From assembly GCA_037178625.1 (NCBI GenBank), contig CM074146.1, positions 1,054,001-1,118,000 on the forward strand: a DNA stretch of 64,000 nucleotides, given 5' to 3'. Position 1 is the first letter of the stretch. Each line of letters opens with the position of its first letter. A program made the position numbers and the translations under genes. The stretch comes from Skeletonema tropicum (Eukaryota > Bacillariophyta > Thalassiosirophyceae > Thalassiosirales > Thalassiosiraceae). The notes below the pieces were generated by a model. The model saw nothing but the letters and a program-made list of their open reading frames with translations. It had not been told where the DNA came from and made no database searches. Of the stretch, positions 21,574 to 31,844 are shown one piece after another.

Positions 21574-24500
21574 TTGGGCACCTCCTGGCCCCGTTATCGA
21601 CACTTCACTGTGCTTGTTTCGACCCGGGGCCCCGAGGGCCGATCAACTATGAGGGCTCTAATCACTAACGTAGTGTTATTGCTGCTCTTGTTGACAGTTC
21701 AAAACCTAGTTGCAGTCTCATCATCATCATCCCCCGTCCTACCTGTCGTCGAATTAGATACAACGATGTCGTCTTATTCACCGAACAAGGAGATCCTACG
21801 GAAGAGATTTATTCACCTCAAGAATGAGTGGTTTCAACGCCACACTTACATTCTCAGCGTCTTCTTAAGCGAAGGTATCAAGAGTTGGTACGATTACGTC
21901 GCTTTCATTGAGAATCTGGACGAAATTAATTCTGTTAAGAATCGGAACGACTCATATCAAGATGACGATGATGGGAATTATGGTGGTGATGCCAGTGCCA
22001 TCAGCTACTTCTGGAAGAAACGGATGATCCATAGCTTATCGTATGTCAATGAATTGCAAATCGAGCATGGACCACTCAATTCTGGATTGGTGGATATTCA
22101 AAGTCATGGTTACATTGAATTCTGCAACTATTGCGATGCCAACCCCCCATTCCAATCATTTTCGAACAGCCTTGCATGCGAACACGCTGTCAAGTTCAGG
22201 CTACTTGAACTCGAAGAGCGCAAGGCACATGCAGAGGTTCTTTCCGCGGAGGCTGAAGCAGACATATTGCGAGATAGGGCCTATGGCGGTAGCAGTGTGA
22301 TGACAGATCCTGATCGTGAAGGAACAATTTCGAAGGCATCTGGTTCTCGGCATTCGCTCAAAGACAACTCCAGATTCCTTGGTACGATCGATGGTGGGGA
22401 TAACCTTAGTTTGGATGGGGATAACCTTAGTTTGGGCAGCAATTCAGTGGATAATCACCCAACCACTATGGGTAATCTTTCTTCTGGCTTCACCGGCATT
22501 CCATTTGGTCCGCTGAATTTTGGATCTACCAGCGGTTCGCATTCACACCACTCACAACGCTCCTCCGAGATGTCTGCAGATGGGGAGGCTATTCGCTACC
22601 ATGTTCATTCCACTGAGGTTTCTCATGATGAAGATAGTTCTGAGGCCCTCTCTGATGACACGTCCACTGATGATGACTTCCGTGAGCCAGATGCAGGTGA
22701 TGACAATGCCACTTACCGTGTGTCAAGGAGTAAGCATCGCACTAGGAAGGGTGATCTTGCGGACAGAGGCGCTAATGGAGGTGTCCAAGGTGATAGTCTT
22801 CGCGTTATCAACGTGATTCCCAATCTCCACGTTGATCTTTCCGGCCTCGACAACCATACCTTGGCTAAGACGCCGATTGGCACTTGCGGTGGTGTTGTTT
22901 TGACTCAGCGAGGTCCTGTTATTGCGGTCTTCCATCGGTACGCTCTATTGGGGAGAGGACGCAGTATTCACTCGAGCATCCAACTTGAAGCTTATGGGAA
23001 TACAGTCGATGATAGATCTATTGCTTTTGGTGGTGGACAGTGCATTGAGACTGAGGACGGTTACCGCATTCCTTTGGATATTCAAGATGGCCTTGCCTAT
23101 CTCAACGTCCGTCCATTCACCAACGATGAACTCGAGCATTTGCCACAAGTTGTCATGACTGACACGGCTTGGAGACCTACAGTTCACGACTCTGTCATCT
23201 CTGACGATCCTACTTGGTATGAGCGTCAACCTAACGAGCCTCTTCCCAACGCTGAGAACTTCAATGCTGTTGGCGAGTTTCTTCACCGCGATGCGAATGT
23301 CACCGCATCCTCCCATCACTCCGATCCAGAACCTCCATTCCCCTTCTATGAAGCTCCATCTGCCTCTGATCTCATCTCCGTCGAGGAAGATATTATTCCC
23401 TCAGTCAACGTCAACGAACATTTTGGATTTCCATCTATGATTCCTGGCCTCCTACGTGATGTCGAGAAATATGGGGAGCTTCTTACTGGGCAGGTGGTTG
23501 GTGTACATGAGACTCGTGCGCACGCTCGTGATTATGATGCTCTTCGTCCATTCTTCCTCAATGCACCCCGTGAGGTTGTTGTGCACACAATGCGGTCTAC
23601 TACCCAGTGGTATAATTCCATCCCGCAAGCTAGTCGTCTTTATGACATGCGCAAGGCTCATTTTCCTGCTTGCAACATCTTTCGCCGCCACGAGGCTGTC
23701 GGTACAGACACGGTCTTCTTTGATATTGAAGCATGGGGAGGGTATCGCTGCTGTCAATTCTATATAGGTCGACGTAGCTACTACATGTCTGCTCATGGGA
23801 TGCTTACGGATGGTCAATTTGCTGGGAGCCTTGAGGATGAAATTCGGTACCGTGGAGCAATGGATCTGCTCATCTCTGACAGGGCTAAGGCTGAAATTAG
23901 TGCAAGGGTCAGGGAACTTCTTCGTGCCTTCCAGATTAAAGACTGGCAGTCCGAACCGCATCATCAAAATCAAAATATTGCAGAGCGGTACATCCAAGAA
24001 CTTAAGAAGTATTGCAATTGGGTCCTGAATACCTCCGGCGCTCCTCCAGAATCCATCTTTTTCATCATCAAGTATGCTATGTTCATCCACAATCGCACGG
24101 CGAGGGAAAACTTGGGTTGGAGGACTCCTCATGAAGCCTTGACTGGGCAAACGCCTGACATTAGCATGCTTCTTTGCTTTCGTTTCTGGCAGGTGGTGTA
24201 TATCAAGAACTACAGAGACATGGGAACTGGTTTTCCTTCGGAATCTAACGAGATCCTTTGCCATTTCTTGGGATACTCTGAGACCGTTGGTCACAGTATG
24301 ACGTTCATGGTATACAACCCCGAGACCCATTCCATCCTTTATCGGTCGAGCATTCGAGCGGAGAACGAGAATGATATCAAGAAATCACCTATCCCACCTC
24401 ATGACAATCCAGATCAGCGAGATACTCATCAGCAATGGCATGATGCCTTCCCAACTATTGAGGAGTTTGTGCCTTCTCCCGAGGATGCAACTGAGCCAGC

Positions 24501-24813
24501 AACAGTTCGTCCAGAAGTTCCAACAACTGCCACAAATCGTGATGGAACACCACTTCGTCGTAGTCCAAGAAGGCGAGTCCAGTCCACCGACAAGGAAGCA
24601 ACCTCTACTTCTTCCAATACTACTCCACGCAGCCGTAGCCGCAGCCGTAATCGCAAGAAGAGTGATGAAGATGGGGGAGCAACCGCTGGGAAACCCAATC
24701 AGAACCAACCATCAGCTAAGCCATCCAACTTGAACCAGCTGAAATCTGATGAACTTGTGGGGAGGACTGTCCTTTTGAAAACTCGCGACGATGGGCAACG
24801 TTTTCAGAGCTGA
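21574..24813 (+). CDS. Copia-type polyprotein, gag to integrase part
   Basis: A frame of 1079 residues; the true start may be the ATG at 21649 (hydrophobic MRALITNVV). The N-terminal ~400 residues are a gag-like, partly charged region without a zinc knuckle. Around 430-540 is a block typical of large diatom Copia polyproteins (GKGRSIHSS-like, here LLGRGRSIHSS, then IPLDIQDGLAYL). The part with the protease Asp motif (DTGAD type) that usually precedes it is not seen. The integrase core spans about 700-830, with catalytic D in FFDIEAWGG (~717), D in LLISDRAKAE (~767) and E in QNIAERYIQE (~803). The C-terminus is Ser/Arg/Thr-rich. It ends at a frameshift just before the reverse transcriptase. 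The protein would act in the cytoplasmic particle and at integration. Confidence 0.8.
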   Translation: MGTSWPRYRHFTVLVSTRGPEGRSTMRALITNVVLLLLLLTVQNLVAVSSSSSPVLPVVELDTTMSSYSPNKEILRKRFIHLKNEWFQRHTYILSVFLSEGIKSWYDYVAFIENLDEINSVKNRNDSYQDDDDGNYGGDASAISYFWKKRMIHSLSYVNELQIEHGPLNSGLVDIQSHGYIEFCNYCDANPPFQSFSNSLACEHAVKFRLLELEERKAHAEVLSAEAEADILRDRAYGGSSVMTDPDREGTISKASGSRHSLKDNSRFLGTIDGGDNLSLDGDNLSLGSNSVDNHPTTMGNLSSGFTGIPFGPLNFGSTSGSHSHHSQRSSEMSADGEAIRYHVHSTEVSHDEDSSEALSDDTSTDDDFREPDAGDDNATYRVSRSKHRTRKGDLADRGANGGVQGDSLRVINVIPNLHVDLSGLDNHTLAKTPIGTCGGVVLTQRGPVIAVFHRYALLGRGRSIHSSIQLEAYGNTVDDRSIAFGGGQCIETEDGYRIPLDIQDGLAYLNVRPFTNDELEHLPQVVMTDTAWRPTVHDSVISDDPTWYERQPNEPLPNAENFNAVGEFLHRDANVTASSHHSDPEPPFPFYEAPSASDLISVEEDIIPSVNVNEHFGFPSMIPGLLRDVEKYGELLTGQVVGVHETRAHARDYDALRPFFLNAPREVVVHTMRSTTQWYNSIPQASRLYDMRKAHFPACNIFRRHEAVGTDTVFFDIEAWGGYRCCQFYIGRRSYYMSAHGMLTDGQFAGSLEDEIRYRGAMDLLISDRAKAEISARVRELLRAFQIKDWQSEPHHQNQNIAERYIQELKKYCNWVLNTSGAPPESIFFIIKYAMFIHNRTARENLGWRTPHEALTGQTPDISMLLCFRFWQVVYIKNYRDMGTGFPSESNEILCHFLGYSETVGHSMTFMVYNPETHSILYRSSIRAENENDIKKSPIPPHDNPDQRDTHQQWHDAFPTIEEFVPSPEDATEPATVRPEVPTTATNRDGTPLRRSPRRRVQSTDKEATSTSSNTTPRSRSRSRNRKKSDEDGGATAGKPNQNQPSAKPSNLNQLKSDELVGRTVLLKTRDDGQRFQS

Positions 24814-26728
24814 AATAGTCGGTATTCTTGAGGATTTCGAGGGGCAACGAGATAGCAACCCTGAGCTGATCAAATTCAAATGCCGTGTTGGGGATGCAAA
24901 GTTTGATGAGATTGTTGATTACAACGATATGCTGGGACTCATTGAGGAGCAAGTACAGAATGAGGATGGTACTTGGAGATTTAGGCAGATCAAGGGGCAT
25001 ACGAAGCCACGTAGGCGCAGTGATAAGCCCAAGATTCTGATCGAGTGGGAATCTGGGGAGGTGACGTTGGAACCTGTCTACAATATTGCAATCAAGGATA
25101 GATGGATTGTTGCTGAGTACGCCAGAGACAACAACCTTGTTGAGGAGTGGGATGAAATATGGCCAAGCTTGAGACTGCGCAACGCTGCCAAGAATGCGAA
25201 GAAACTAATTCGTATGATCAATGCCGCAAAGCGACTCTCCTACAAGTCAGCTCCTGTCTACATGTACGGGCATCGAGTTCCCCGCAATCACGATGAAGCT
25301 ATGGAGTTGGATAGGATCATCAAGAACAACAAGTGGCTTAAGAGTGAAGAATTGGAGAAGGAGCAGCTGTTCCAGTACAAGACGTTCAAGGACTATGGCC
25401 ATAGATCGAAGGGTAGACCTCCTGAAGGATACAAGAGAATCACTCTTCATTTTGTGTATGCGGTGAAGCATGACGGTCGATACAAGTCCCGAGTTGTTGC
25501 TGGAGGCCATCTCACCGATGCACCCGTTGAAAGTGTCTACTCTGGTGTTGTTTTCTCTCCGTGGGATTCGTTTCGTCATCTTTCTTGCAGAGCTAAATGG
25601 GCTACAAGTCTATCAGACGGATGTGGGAAATGCGTATCTCGAAGCATACACCAAGGAGAAGGTCTATGTTATTGCCGGTCCCGAATTCCAGAATCTTGAG
25701 GGGCATATCCTTGTTATTGTTAAGGCACTCTACGGACTCAAGAGTTCAGGTTTACGCTGGTATGAACGTTTTGCTGACGTCCTGAGAGAGATGGGTTTCG
25801 TTCAGTGTCCCGCAGAGCCTGAGATTTGGATGCGAGCGCATCGCAAGGATGGTTCTATTATTTGGCCCAGTGACAACAAGGATGAAGGTGGCAATGGTTC
25901 TTCCGCTAGCTCCACAAGACCTTCAACTACCTCCAAGTACCCAGTTCCCACCAATGATGGTTCGTATTACGAGTACATTGCGACTTACGTGGATGACTTG
26001 ACTATCGCATCTAGGGACGCGATGAAGATTACGGAAACGCTAGAAAAGAAGTACAAGTTCAAATTGAAAGGAACCGAGCCTCTCAAATTCCTGCTTGGAT
26101 GTGACTACTTCCGTGATGAAGATGGTGTTCTGTGTCAAGCTCCCAAGAAATACATCGAGAAGATGTCAGAGTCATATGAGCGTTTCTTTTGGGGAGAAGC
26201 CGCCGCGTAAGGTATCATCACCGCTGGAGAAGGGAGATCATCCTGAACTCGACGATTCAGATTTCCTGGATGGAAATGAGACGAGGATCTATCAGTCCAT
26301 GATTGGCTCCGCTCAATGGGTAGTTTCTATCGGTCGTTTTGACGTTGCTGTTCACATCATGACGCTTTCTAGTTTTCGAGCTCAACCAAGACGCGGTCAT
26401 TTGGATAGAATCAAGAGGATCTATGCCTATCTCATCAAGATGAAACATGCCGTCATCAGGTATCGAACTGACATGCCCGACGTTTCTGACTTCATCTTCC
26501 CTGAGTTTGATTGGTCCAACACACCATATGCAGGTGCTGCTGAGGAACTACCAACCAACCTACCACCAGCTAGAGGCATGACCACTTCTCATGACTACCT
26601 AGCACAATCCATCCGATGTATTGAGCAAGCACTGGGGATATCAAGTCATATGGCCACTATTGCGACCACTTTTATTTTGGAAAGGCGACACAATGGATAT
26701 TATCAGAGAAAAGAAAAAGAAAACTGTC
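24791..26728 (+). pseudogene. Copia-type reverse transcriptase part, split over three frames
   Basis: Frame one (24791 to ~25570) gives the linker and RT N-terminus ending in a conserved YKSRVVAGGH. Frame two (~25567-26200) has the D of QTDVGNAYLEA and the active-site ATYVDDLTIAS. Frame three (~26195 onward) has the connection region (YQSMIGSAQWVVSIGRFDV), running into the N gap before RNase H. The single-base shifts lie in short T-rich runs and could be decay or sequencing error. Bases after the gap (27229-27270) read ADGLPNL in one frame, possibly the end of RNase H, but this is weak. Confidence 0.75.
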
Positions 26729-27228
26729 NNNNNNNNNNNNNNNNNNNNNNNNNNNNNNNNNNNNNNNNNNNNNNNNNNNNNNNNNNNNNNNNNNNNNNNN
26801 NNNNNNNNNNNNNNNNNNNNNNNNNNNNNNNNNNNNNNNNNNNNNNNNNNNNNNNNNNNNNNNNNNNNNNNNNNNNNNNNNNNNNNNNNNNNNNNNNNNN
26901 NNNNNNNNNNNNNNNNNNNNNNNNNNNNNNNNNNNNNNNNNNNNNNNNNNNNNNNNNNNNNNNNNNNNNNNNNNNNNNNNNNNNNNNNNNNNNNNNNNNN
27001 NNNNNNNNNNNNNNNNNNNNNNNNNNNNNNNNNNNNNNNNNNNNNNNNNNNNNNNNNNNNNNNNNNNNNNNNNNNNNNNNNNNNNNNNNNNNNNNNNNNN
27101 NNNNNNNNNNNNNNNNNNNNNNNNNNNNNNNNNNNNNNNNNNNNNNNNNNNNNNNNNNNNNNNNNNNNNNNNNNNNNNNNNNNNNNNNNNNNNNNNNNNN
27201 NNNNNNNNNNNNNNNNNNNNNNNNNNNN
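26729..27228. other. Assembly gap (500 N)
   Basis: Exactly 500 unknown bases, probably a placeholder of arbitrary size. It hides the RNase H end and any right LTR of the Copia-type element. Open frames that cross it are meaningless. Confidence 0.98.
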
Positions 27229-27629
27229 TGGCTGATGGCCTGCCAAATTTGTGCAGCAAAAAGCTAGTGGACTCTCACCTCTCACATGCATTTCTCAGCG
27301 GAGCATTGGAATTATCGGCCAGTCAACACATGTATAGAACCCCCATTATGGTCGACAAAAGGATGGTGATACTGGAAAAGCATATTCGGCAACTCTCCAA
27401 AATATAATTTTGGCCATTGCTCTAGATAATTGTAGATAATTTCGCCCCTGGAGGGCCAACCATGACGTACTTTAAGATTTCCGTTAATTTTTAATTTTGG
27501 CCATTGTGGCCCAAAGCTACGATAGAGCATTTCACTAACAAAAAAAATTGAAAAAAGGCTCCGGGTGCAAAAAGTGAAGATTTTGGCGGGATGCACGGCC
27601 TTTATTGAACATAGGAGTAATAAATAAAA

Positions 27630-27722
27630 AATAAATACAAAGTTAATCGCTTGCTTGGTGTAATCATGTCGAATAAATACAAAGTTAATCTAATCTGTGG
27701 TGTAATCATGTCGACGAAGCAG
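27630..27722 (+). repeat. Tandem duplication covering the start codon
   Basis: AATAAATACAAAGTTAATC...GGTGTAATCATGTCG occurs twice, with starts about 42 bp apart, so both the leader and the ATG of the zinc-finger gene are doubled in frame. Confidence 0.75.
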
Positions 27723-28580
27723 CGTCAGAGCCCAGCTACAAAGAAGATGGCAGACAACAGCGCTTTTGAGGAGGAGGACGATATATGTGTCTTGATCTAC
27801 AGAGAGAGTCAGCTGAGGAAGGCTGAGGCGGCGGCCGCAGCTGCTGAGGCCGAGAGAAAGAAGACATCATCTGCTTCAACTCATCAGCGCCGGTCAACTC
27901 GAAGGAAGATACAAGTTCTTCATCGAGATAATAATACATCATCGGCGAGGCACAACTCATCAAAGAGGAAGGACAAAAATAGGAGTACATCAGAAGTAAG
28001 TCATAGATCATCAAAGAGGAAGAGGCCTTCTTCGACGGGAGGAGTTCAAATCCGATCGAAAATTGGGAGTGACGGAAGGCGTAGAAAGATTTGCACTACT
28101 GAAGGATGCACAAAAGTTGATCAGAGGGGAGGATTGTGCAAGAGGCATGGAGCTGAGGTAGAGATCAAACTATGCAGCAACGAAGGATGCACATCACATG
28201 CTCAGAATGGTGGAGTGTGCACGAAACATGGGGCAAAGGTCAAACTATGCAGCGGAGAAGGATGTACGAATCGAGTTGTCAGAAGAGGAGTGTGCTTCAG
28301 GCATGGGGCAAAAAAGAAACTATGCAGTAGTGTAGGATGTAAAAATCAATCTAGGAAAGGAGGGGTGTGCTCTCGGCATGGGGCAAAGCGAAAACGATGC
28401 AGCTACGAAGGATGTAAATCTCAGGTTCAGAATGGAGGAGTATGCTTTCAGCATGGGGCAAAGCGAAAACGATGCAGCATAGAAGGATGTCCAAATCAAG
28501 TTGTCAACGGAGGAGTGTGCAAGAGGCATGGGGCAAGAAGGCTAAGTGCGAACTCAAACGATGAATTTAGTGCATTCTGA
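27666..28580 (+). CDS. Zinc-finger repeat protein (WRKY19-like C-x4-C-x9-C-x2-H fingers)
   Basis: 304 residues from the ATG at 27666. A second in-frame ATG at 27708 lies in the second copy of a local duplication and is an equally good start. The N-terminal half has an Ala/Glu helix (EAAAAAAEAE) and very basic, Ser/Arg/Lys-rich patches that look like nuclear targeting signals. The C-terminal half (nt ~28090-28545) holds six tandem units of about 25-27 residues with C-x4-C-x9-C-x2-H (e.g. CSIEGCPNQVVNGGVCKRH). This pattern is known from the tail of plant WRKY19-type proteins and is widespread in diatoms and oomycetes. It is likely a nuclear zinc-binding protein. DNA binding is inferred, not shown. 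Confidence 0.85.
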   Translation: MSNKYKVNLICGVIMSTKQRQSPATKKMADNSAFEEEDDICVLIYRESQLRKAEAAAAAAEAERKKTSSASTHQRRSTRRKIQVLHRDNNTSSARHNSSKRKDKNRSTSEVSHRSSKRKRPSSTGGVQIRSKIGSDGRRRKICTTEGCTKVDQRGGLCKRHGAEVEIKLCSNEGCTSHAQNGGVCTKHGAKVKLCSGEGCTNRVVRRGVCFRHGAKKKLCSSVGCKNQSRKGGVCSRHGAKRKRCSYEGCKSQVQNGGVCFQHGAKRKRCSIEGCPNQVVNGGVCKRHGARRLSANSNDEFSAF

Positions 28581-29127
28581 CCAAAATACGATGGTCACCC
28601 GTGGCGATTGCTGTTTGGTAGCGGGCGTAGGTGATGATGATTCAATAATTGTCATGTTGATTGAAGTGGGTGTGTTTGTCTACTAAGTTGTTATGGGGGA
28701 TGGAGGCACGGAACTTTGCCATCAAAGCAAGACAATCTTGAGAGGGTTAAGATGACGGTCTAGGAACGACCACTACACTGACACTCTTAACTCTGTTTTA
28801 TTCTCATTCTCAATTCCTCTATTTCTCAAGTCTTGCTTTTCATTCACTTCTGTATTATTTGTACTGAGTTTCAAAGTATTTGCACCTCCTCGTGAATTCA
28901 TTTCAATTTGATTGTGTACTTATTTGCGTGGTGTTGAGATACATCATAGGAAGGAATTAACTTGCACATATTCATTCGATAAGCTCGAAAGTCGATCTCT
29001 AGGCTCTATCTTATTGAAAGTCAATTCTGCAGAACGATCCTGTGTTCTTCATTTTCTCACAATGAAACATACTCTTCGTGTCCACGAGACATCATCTGCC
29101 ATTGCAGCTATCTCTCTCTCTCTCTCT
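28581..29127. other. Intergenic, converging 3' ends
   Basis: Lies between the zinc-finger gene (+) and the single-pass membrane gene (-). It holds the two 3' UTRs. A (CT)n run at 29107-29128 abuts the minus-strand stop codon. No other structure is seen. Confidence 0.5.
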
Positions 29128-30264
29128 CTAACCCAAAGATCCAATACTCAACCTGCTCACATCCCTTCCCAACCTTGCCGCAGCCATATTTGTATTTGCA
29201 GGCGTAGTACTCTTCCCCATCAACTTACTCGTGTACCTATCCGTACGAGGATGACGAGAAGGCATCCCCAACGCATTTTGTGTATATATTATAGGTGGCT
29301 GCTGCTGTCGCTTTATATAATATATTATAGGTGGCTGCTGCTGCCTATCCGTCATTTCGACATAGCTCGAGATTGCTGCTATTCTACGTTCATAATCCAC
29401 CACACTTTCGGCAGATGAATCTGAATTGGAACTACTGTCGTCGTCGGCGCCGGAGAGGGTATTGGCGTCAATGGTTGGAATTTTCCGATTTTGGGATGAT
29501 GAACATTTCTATGTTCATGTAATAGAGTTGGTGGAATGAAAGAAATGATGTAACAAAGATTGAGGAGAGATTATCATACCATTGAAGAGAGAGAGAAATG
29601 CACATCACATCTACTCACAAAACTTACCTTCTTGACTATCAGCACGGCAGCCAAAGCAACCATCGCAGAAAGTGACAGCATCATGCCAAGCTTAGCCTTA
29701 GCACCTGTACTACCATGCCTATTATCATGATGTGCCTAATTTTGACGACGACTGGGATGATGATTCTTGTCGATGCCACTCTTGACCATATTCCTGCGCA
29801 AAATTTACCCATTCATCATCTCCCCAGGTATCATCACCCCAAGTGTCATCCTTCCAAGTAGTAGTGTCTTCATCCCAGTGGGTATGGGTAGTCATACTAC
29901 TACTGGGTGTCGAAGGAGAAGAAGCCGAAGGAGATGGAGCGCTTGGCTTTGATGGCGCTGACTTCGGCTTTGGTTTGGGCTTGGGCGCAGGAACTTTCTT
30001 GGGCTTTGACGAACTATTACCACTACCACCACCGGAAGAAGAAGAAGAAGAAGAGGTGTGACTATACCCATCATGGTATGATGTCCCCGTGTTGGAATTA
30101 TATCCATCATTTCTTCCCCATGTAGATTGTTCTAACATTCGATTGTTGTCGCTGCTGCTGCTGCCACGGATGTTGGTAGCGAGAGATGACGAAGAAGCAG
30201 TCAAGGGCAGGGCCAGGGCCAGGGCGACTGCGACTAGGAAAGTTGTTGTGGCAAGTTGTTTCAT
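29128..30264 (-). CDS. Signal peptide/RXL/Ser-Pro-Lys/Trp-rich single-pass membrane protein; candidate silica deposition vesicle protein
   Basis: Spliced model on the minus strand: 30264-29809, 29735-29628, 29508-29128. The introns are GT-AG of 73 and 119 bp and all junctions are phase 0, giving 314 residues. Residues 1-24 form a signal peptide. R42-M43-L44 fits the RXL processing motif of diatom silica-associated proteins. A poly-Ser/Gly stretch (68-86), a Lys-Pro repeat (87-107), a Ser/Pro region and an acidic Trp-rich block (130-152, repeated TWGDD) follow. Exon 2 encodes one membrane helix (~168-186) and exon 3 a 128-residue tail with a duplicated RQQQPPIIY. Silicanins and SAP proteins of the silica deposition vesicle share this order (signal peptide, low-complexity lumenal part, one helix, cytosolic tail); sequence homology is not claimed. 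An upstream ATG at 30348 would bury the signal peptide. Confidence 0.75.
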
Positions 30265-30348
30265 TTTTATATTGTTCACATTTAGCTTTGTAGATCGAGA
30301 CAACGGCGTATGAAATATTTCATTACAAAGGTGTCTTTCTGTAGACAT

Positions 30349-31844
30349 GTAAGTCGGTGAAGCGGATGGATCAAATCATGCGAGATGCGAGAGCTTTCAA
30401 TTTTGTAGCGCGGGTAAAACGCGCAAAATCAATGAGGGTGCGAAATCGGTGCAAGTCTCTGCCAAATTTGGCAGGTCATACTGATTCCGACGTGAAAAGC
30501 CAGAGTAGTCTTGCAGAAACAATCCAATCCGTTCGCGGCATCTCAGGGCACCCATTCCCTGTTGTCGTGGATTCGTGGGACTGATAAACCATCCGGGTCG
30601 GTGCGGCATGCATTCAGCCAGGACTCGATGGTCTGATGTTCCAATCATCTTTGGGCGTGCGTAGTCCACAATTGCGCAGCTTTATCTAATGAATAATTTG
30701 TGTTAGGTACTTATCATCATTTACCCACAGTAGGCAATCTTCATCTTCATCTTCATCTATCATCCGAATCCATGGCCCTTTGCTTTAACCCCGGTCTCTG
30801 TGATGCCATTGGAGTCATGGCCGGACGCTGTGCTGTGCCTACTTCGCTGTAAACAAGTCTATTTCTCAGTTGACGACTCGATCAATACTTTCCAAACAGG
30901 CCTCCTGTGCTCGCAAGTGCTGCCTTCTGCAGTTGAACTTGAACAGAATGACAACCTCTTTGGATGTCCTCCACTTTTCTTCACGCAAGTCTTTGCCAGC
31001 AAGGATCAGATGAGGAACGGGGGTTCTACCTGGATTGAGAAGAGCAAGCACAATTCTTTCGTGTCCATGCGAATGCATCCATGAGCCTAGGAGAGGAGAA
31101 GTGACTTGGTATTGGTTTGGATTTGGAGTGTTTTGACCAGTTGTCAGTGTGAAGGCTCTCAGTGCTCAGTGCTTATGTAAAAGGCACGCGACGCTCGCCG
31201 ATTCAATAATTTGTAGGGACTTCCTGCTACCTTTCAAATAAACTATTTAATGCAACATCACAGCAACAGTACAAGAAGCATCTCCGAGGTGAGAGCCATA
31301 ACTGCCAGGGGTCAGGGGTCAATTACCTACTTGACAGGTACAGTGAACCCTGCCTGCATGACTACTCACATAAAATAAATAAAAGGACGTAAAAACTTTC
31401 TACCTATTCTTCTGTACTGACTGACGTACTTCGATAAGTAGTCGTCAGATAACGCGGTATCTGATTATGATTTAAGCCTTTCTCTGAGAGACGAGAAAAC
31501 CAGCTGCAACGGCTCTGAAGTGTTGGGTAAAGTGAACCGGTATTCGGTGGCTTCGAAAGTGCAGCTGGGAGAACGTTAAGTATCTTCAATTGGGTACCAC
31601 GGTGTCTACTAACTAATTTATTCCAAACAGGAATTCATATAGTCTTGACATTTTAGAACCGCAACATCTTGCGGCTGCGAACAATTTCACCAACTTGAAA
31701 AGTCCTGGAAGAACCCTTCCCAAAAGACTAAGTAGAGAACACAACACTGACACCCTATAACACATCATATGTTCTTTTGTTATTCTCTATGGTAGAGAGT
31801 ATCAACCTTCTCTGTATACAAATCATAATAAATAAGTAAACACC
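30349..31844. other. Intergenic region with dispersed repeats
   Basis: No supported gene. It holds a copy of the short GCCAAATTTGGCAGGTCA motif at about 30457-30480, related to copies near 38828, 39032 and 40960, and the ~370-bp dispersed repeat listed at 30790. The rest shows nothing I can interpret. Confidence 0.45.
30790..31160 (+). repeat. ~370-bp dispersed repeat, copy 1
   Basis: Matches the reverse complement of 50805-51168 over most of its length. Shared blocks include ACCATTGGAGTCATGGCCGG-like, TTGACGACTCGATCAATA, CTCTTTGGATGTCCTCCACTT and TTTTGACCAGTTGTC. Both copies contain stops in every frame or differing frames, so it is a repeat or a relic of an unidentified element. Confidence 0.8.

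Larger units (their letters stand above)
21574..27228 (+). mobile_element. Copia-type (diatom CoDi-like) retrotransposon, frameshifted, 3' end lost in a gap
   Basis: One polyprotein read left to right: gag-like region, atypical protease-region block, integrase, reverse transcriptase with YVDD, then an assembly gap. The frame changes at three places, near 24800, 25567 and 26195, each at a short run of T. I could not find LTRs: the sequence left of 21574 has no counterpart right of the gap. The limits given are therefore those of the recognisable coding part. The element is the best local match to the decayed region at 3.2 kb. Confidence 0.8.

Noticed and set aside
23452..24330. 292-codon frame on the minus strand inside the Copia-type integrase
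   Set aside because: It has no domain, while the opposite strand encodes the full integrase motifs.
26621..27291. Frames crossing the N run on both strands
   Set aside because: They consist mostly of unknown bases.
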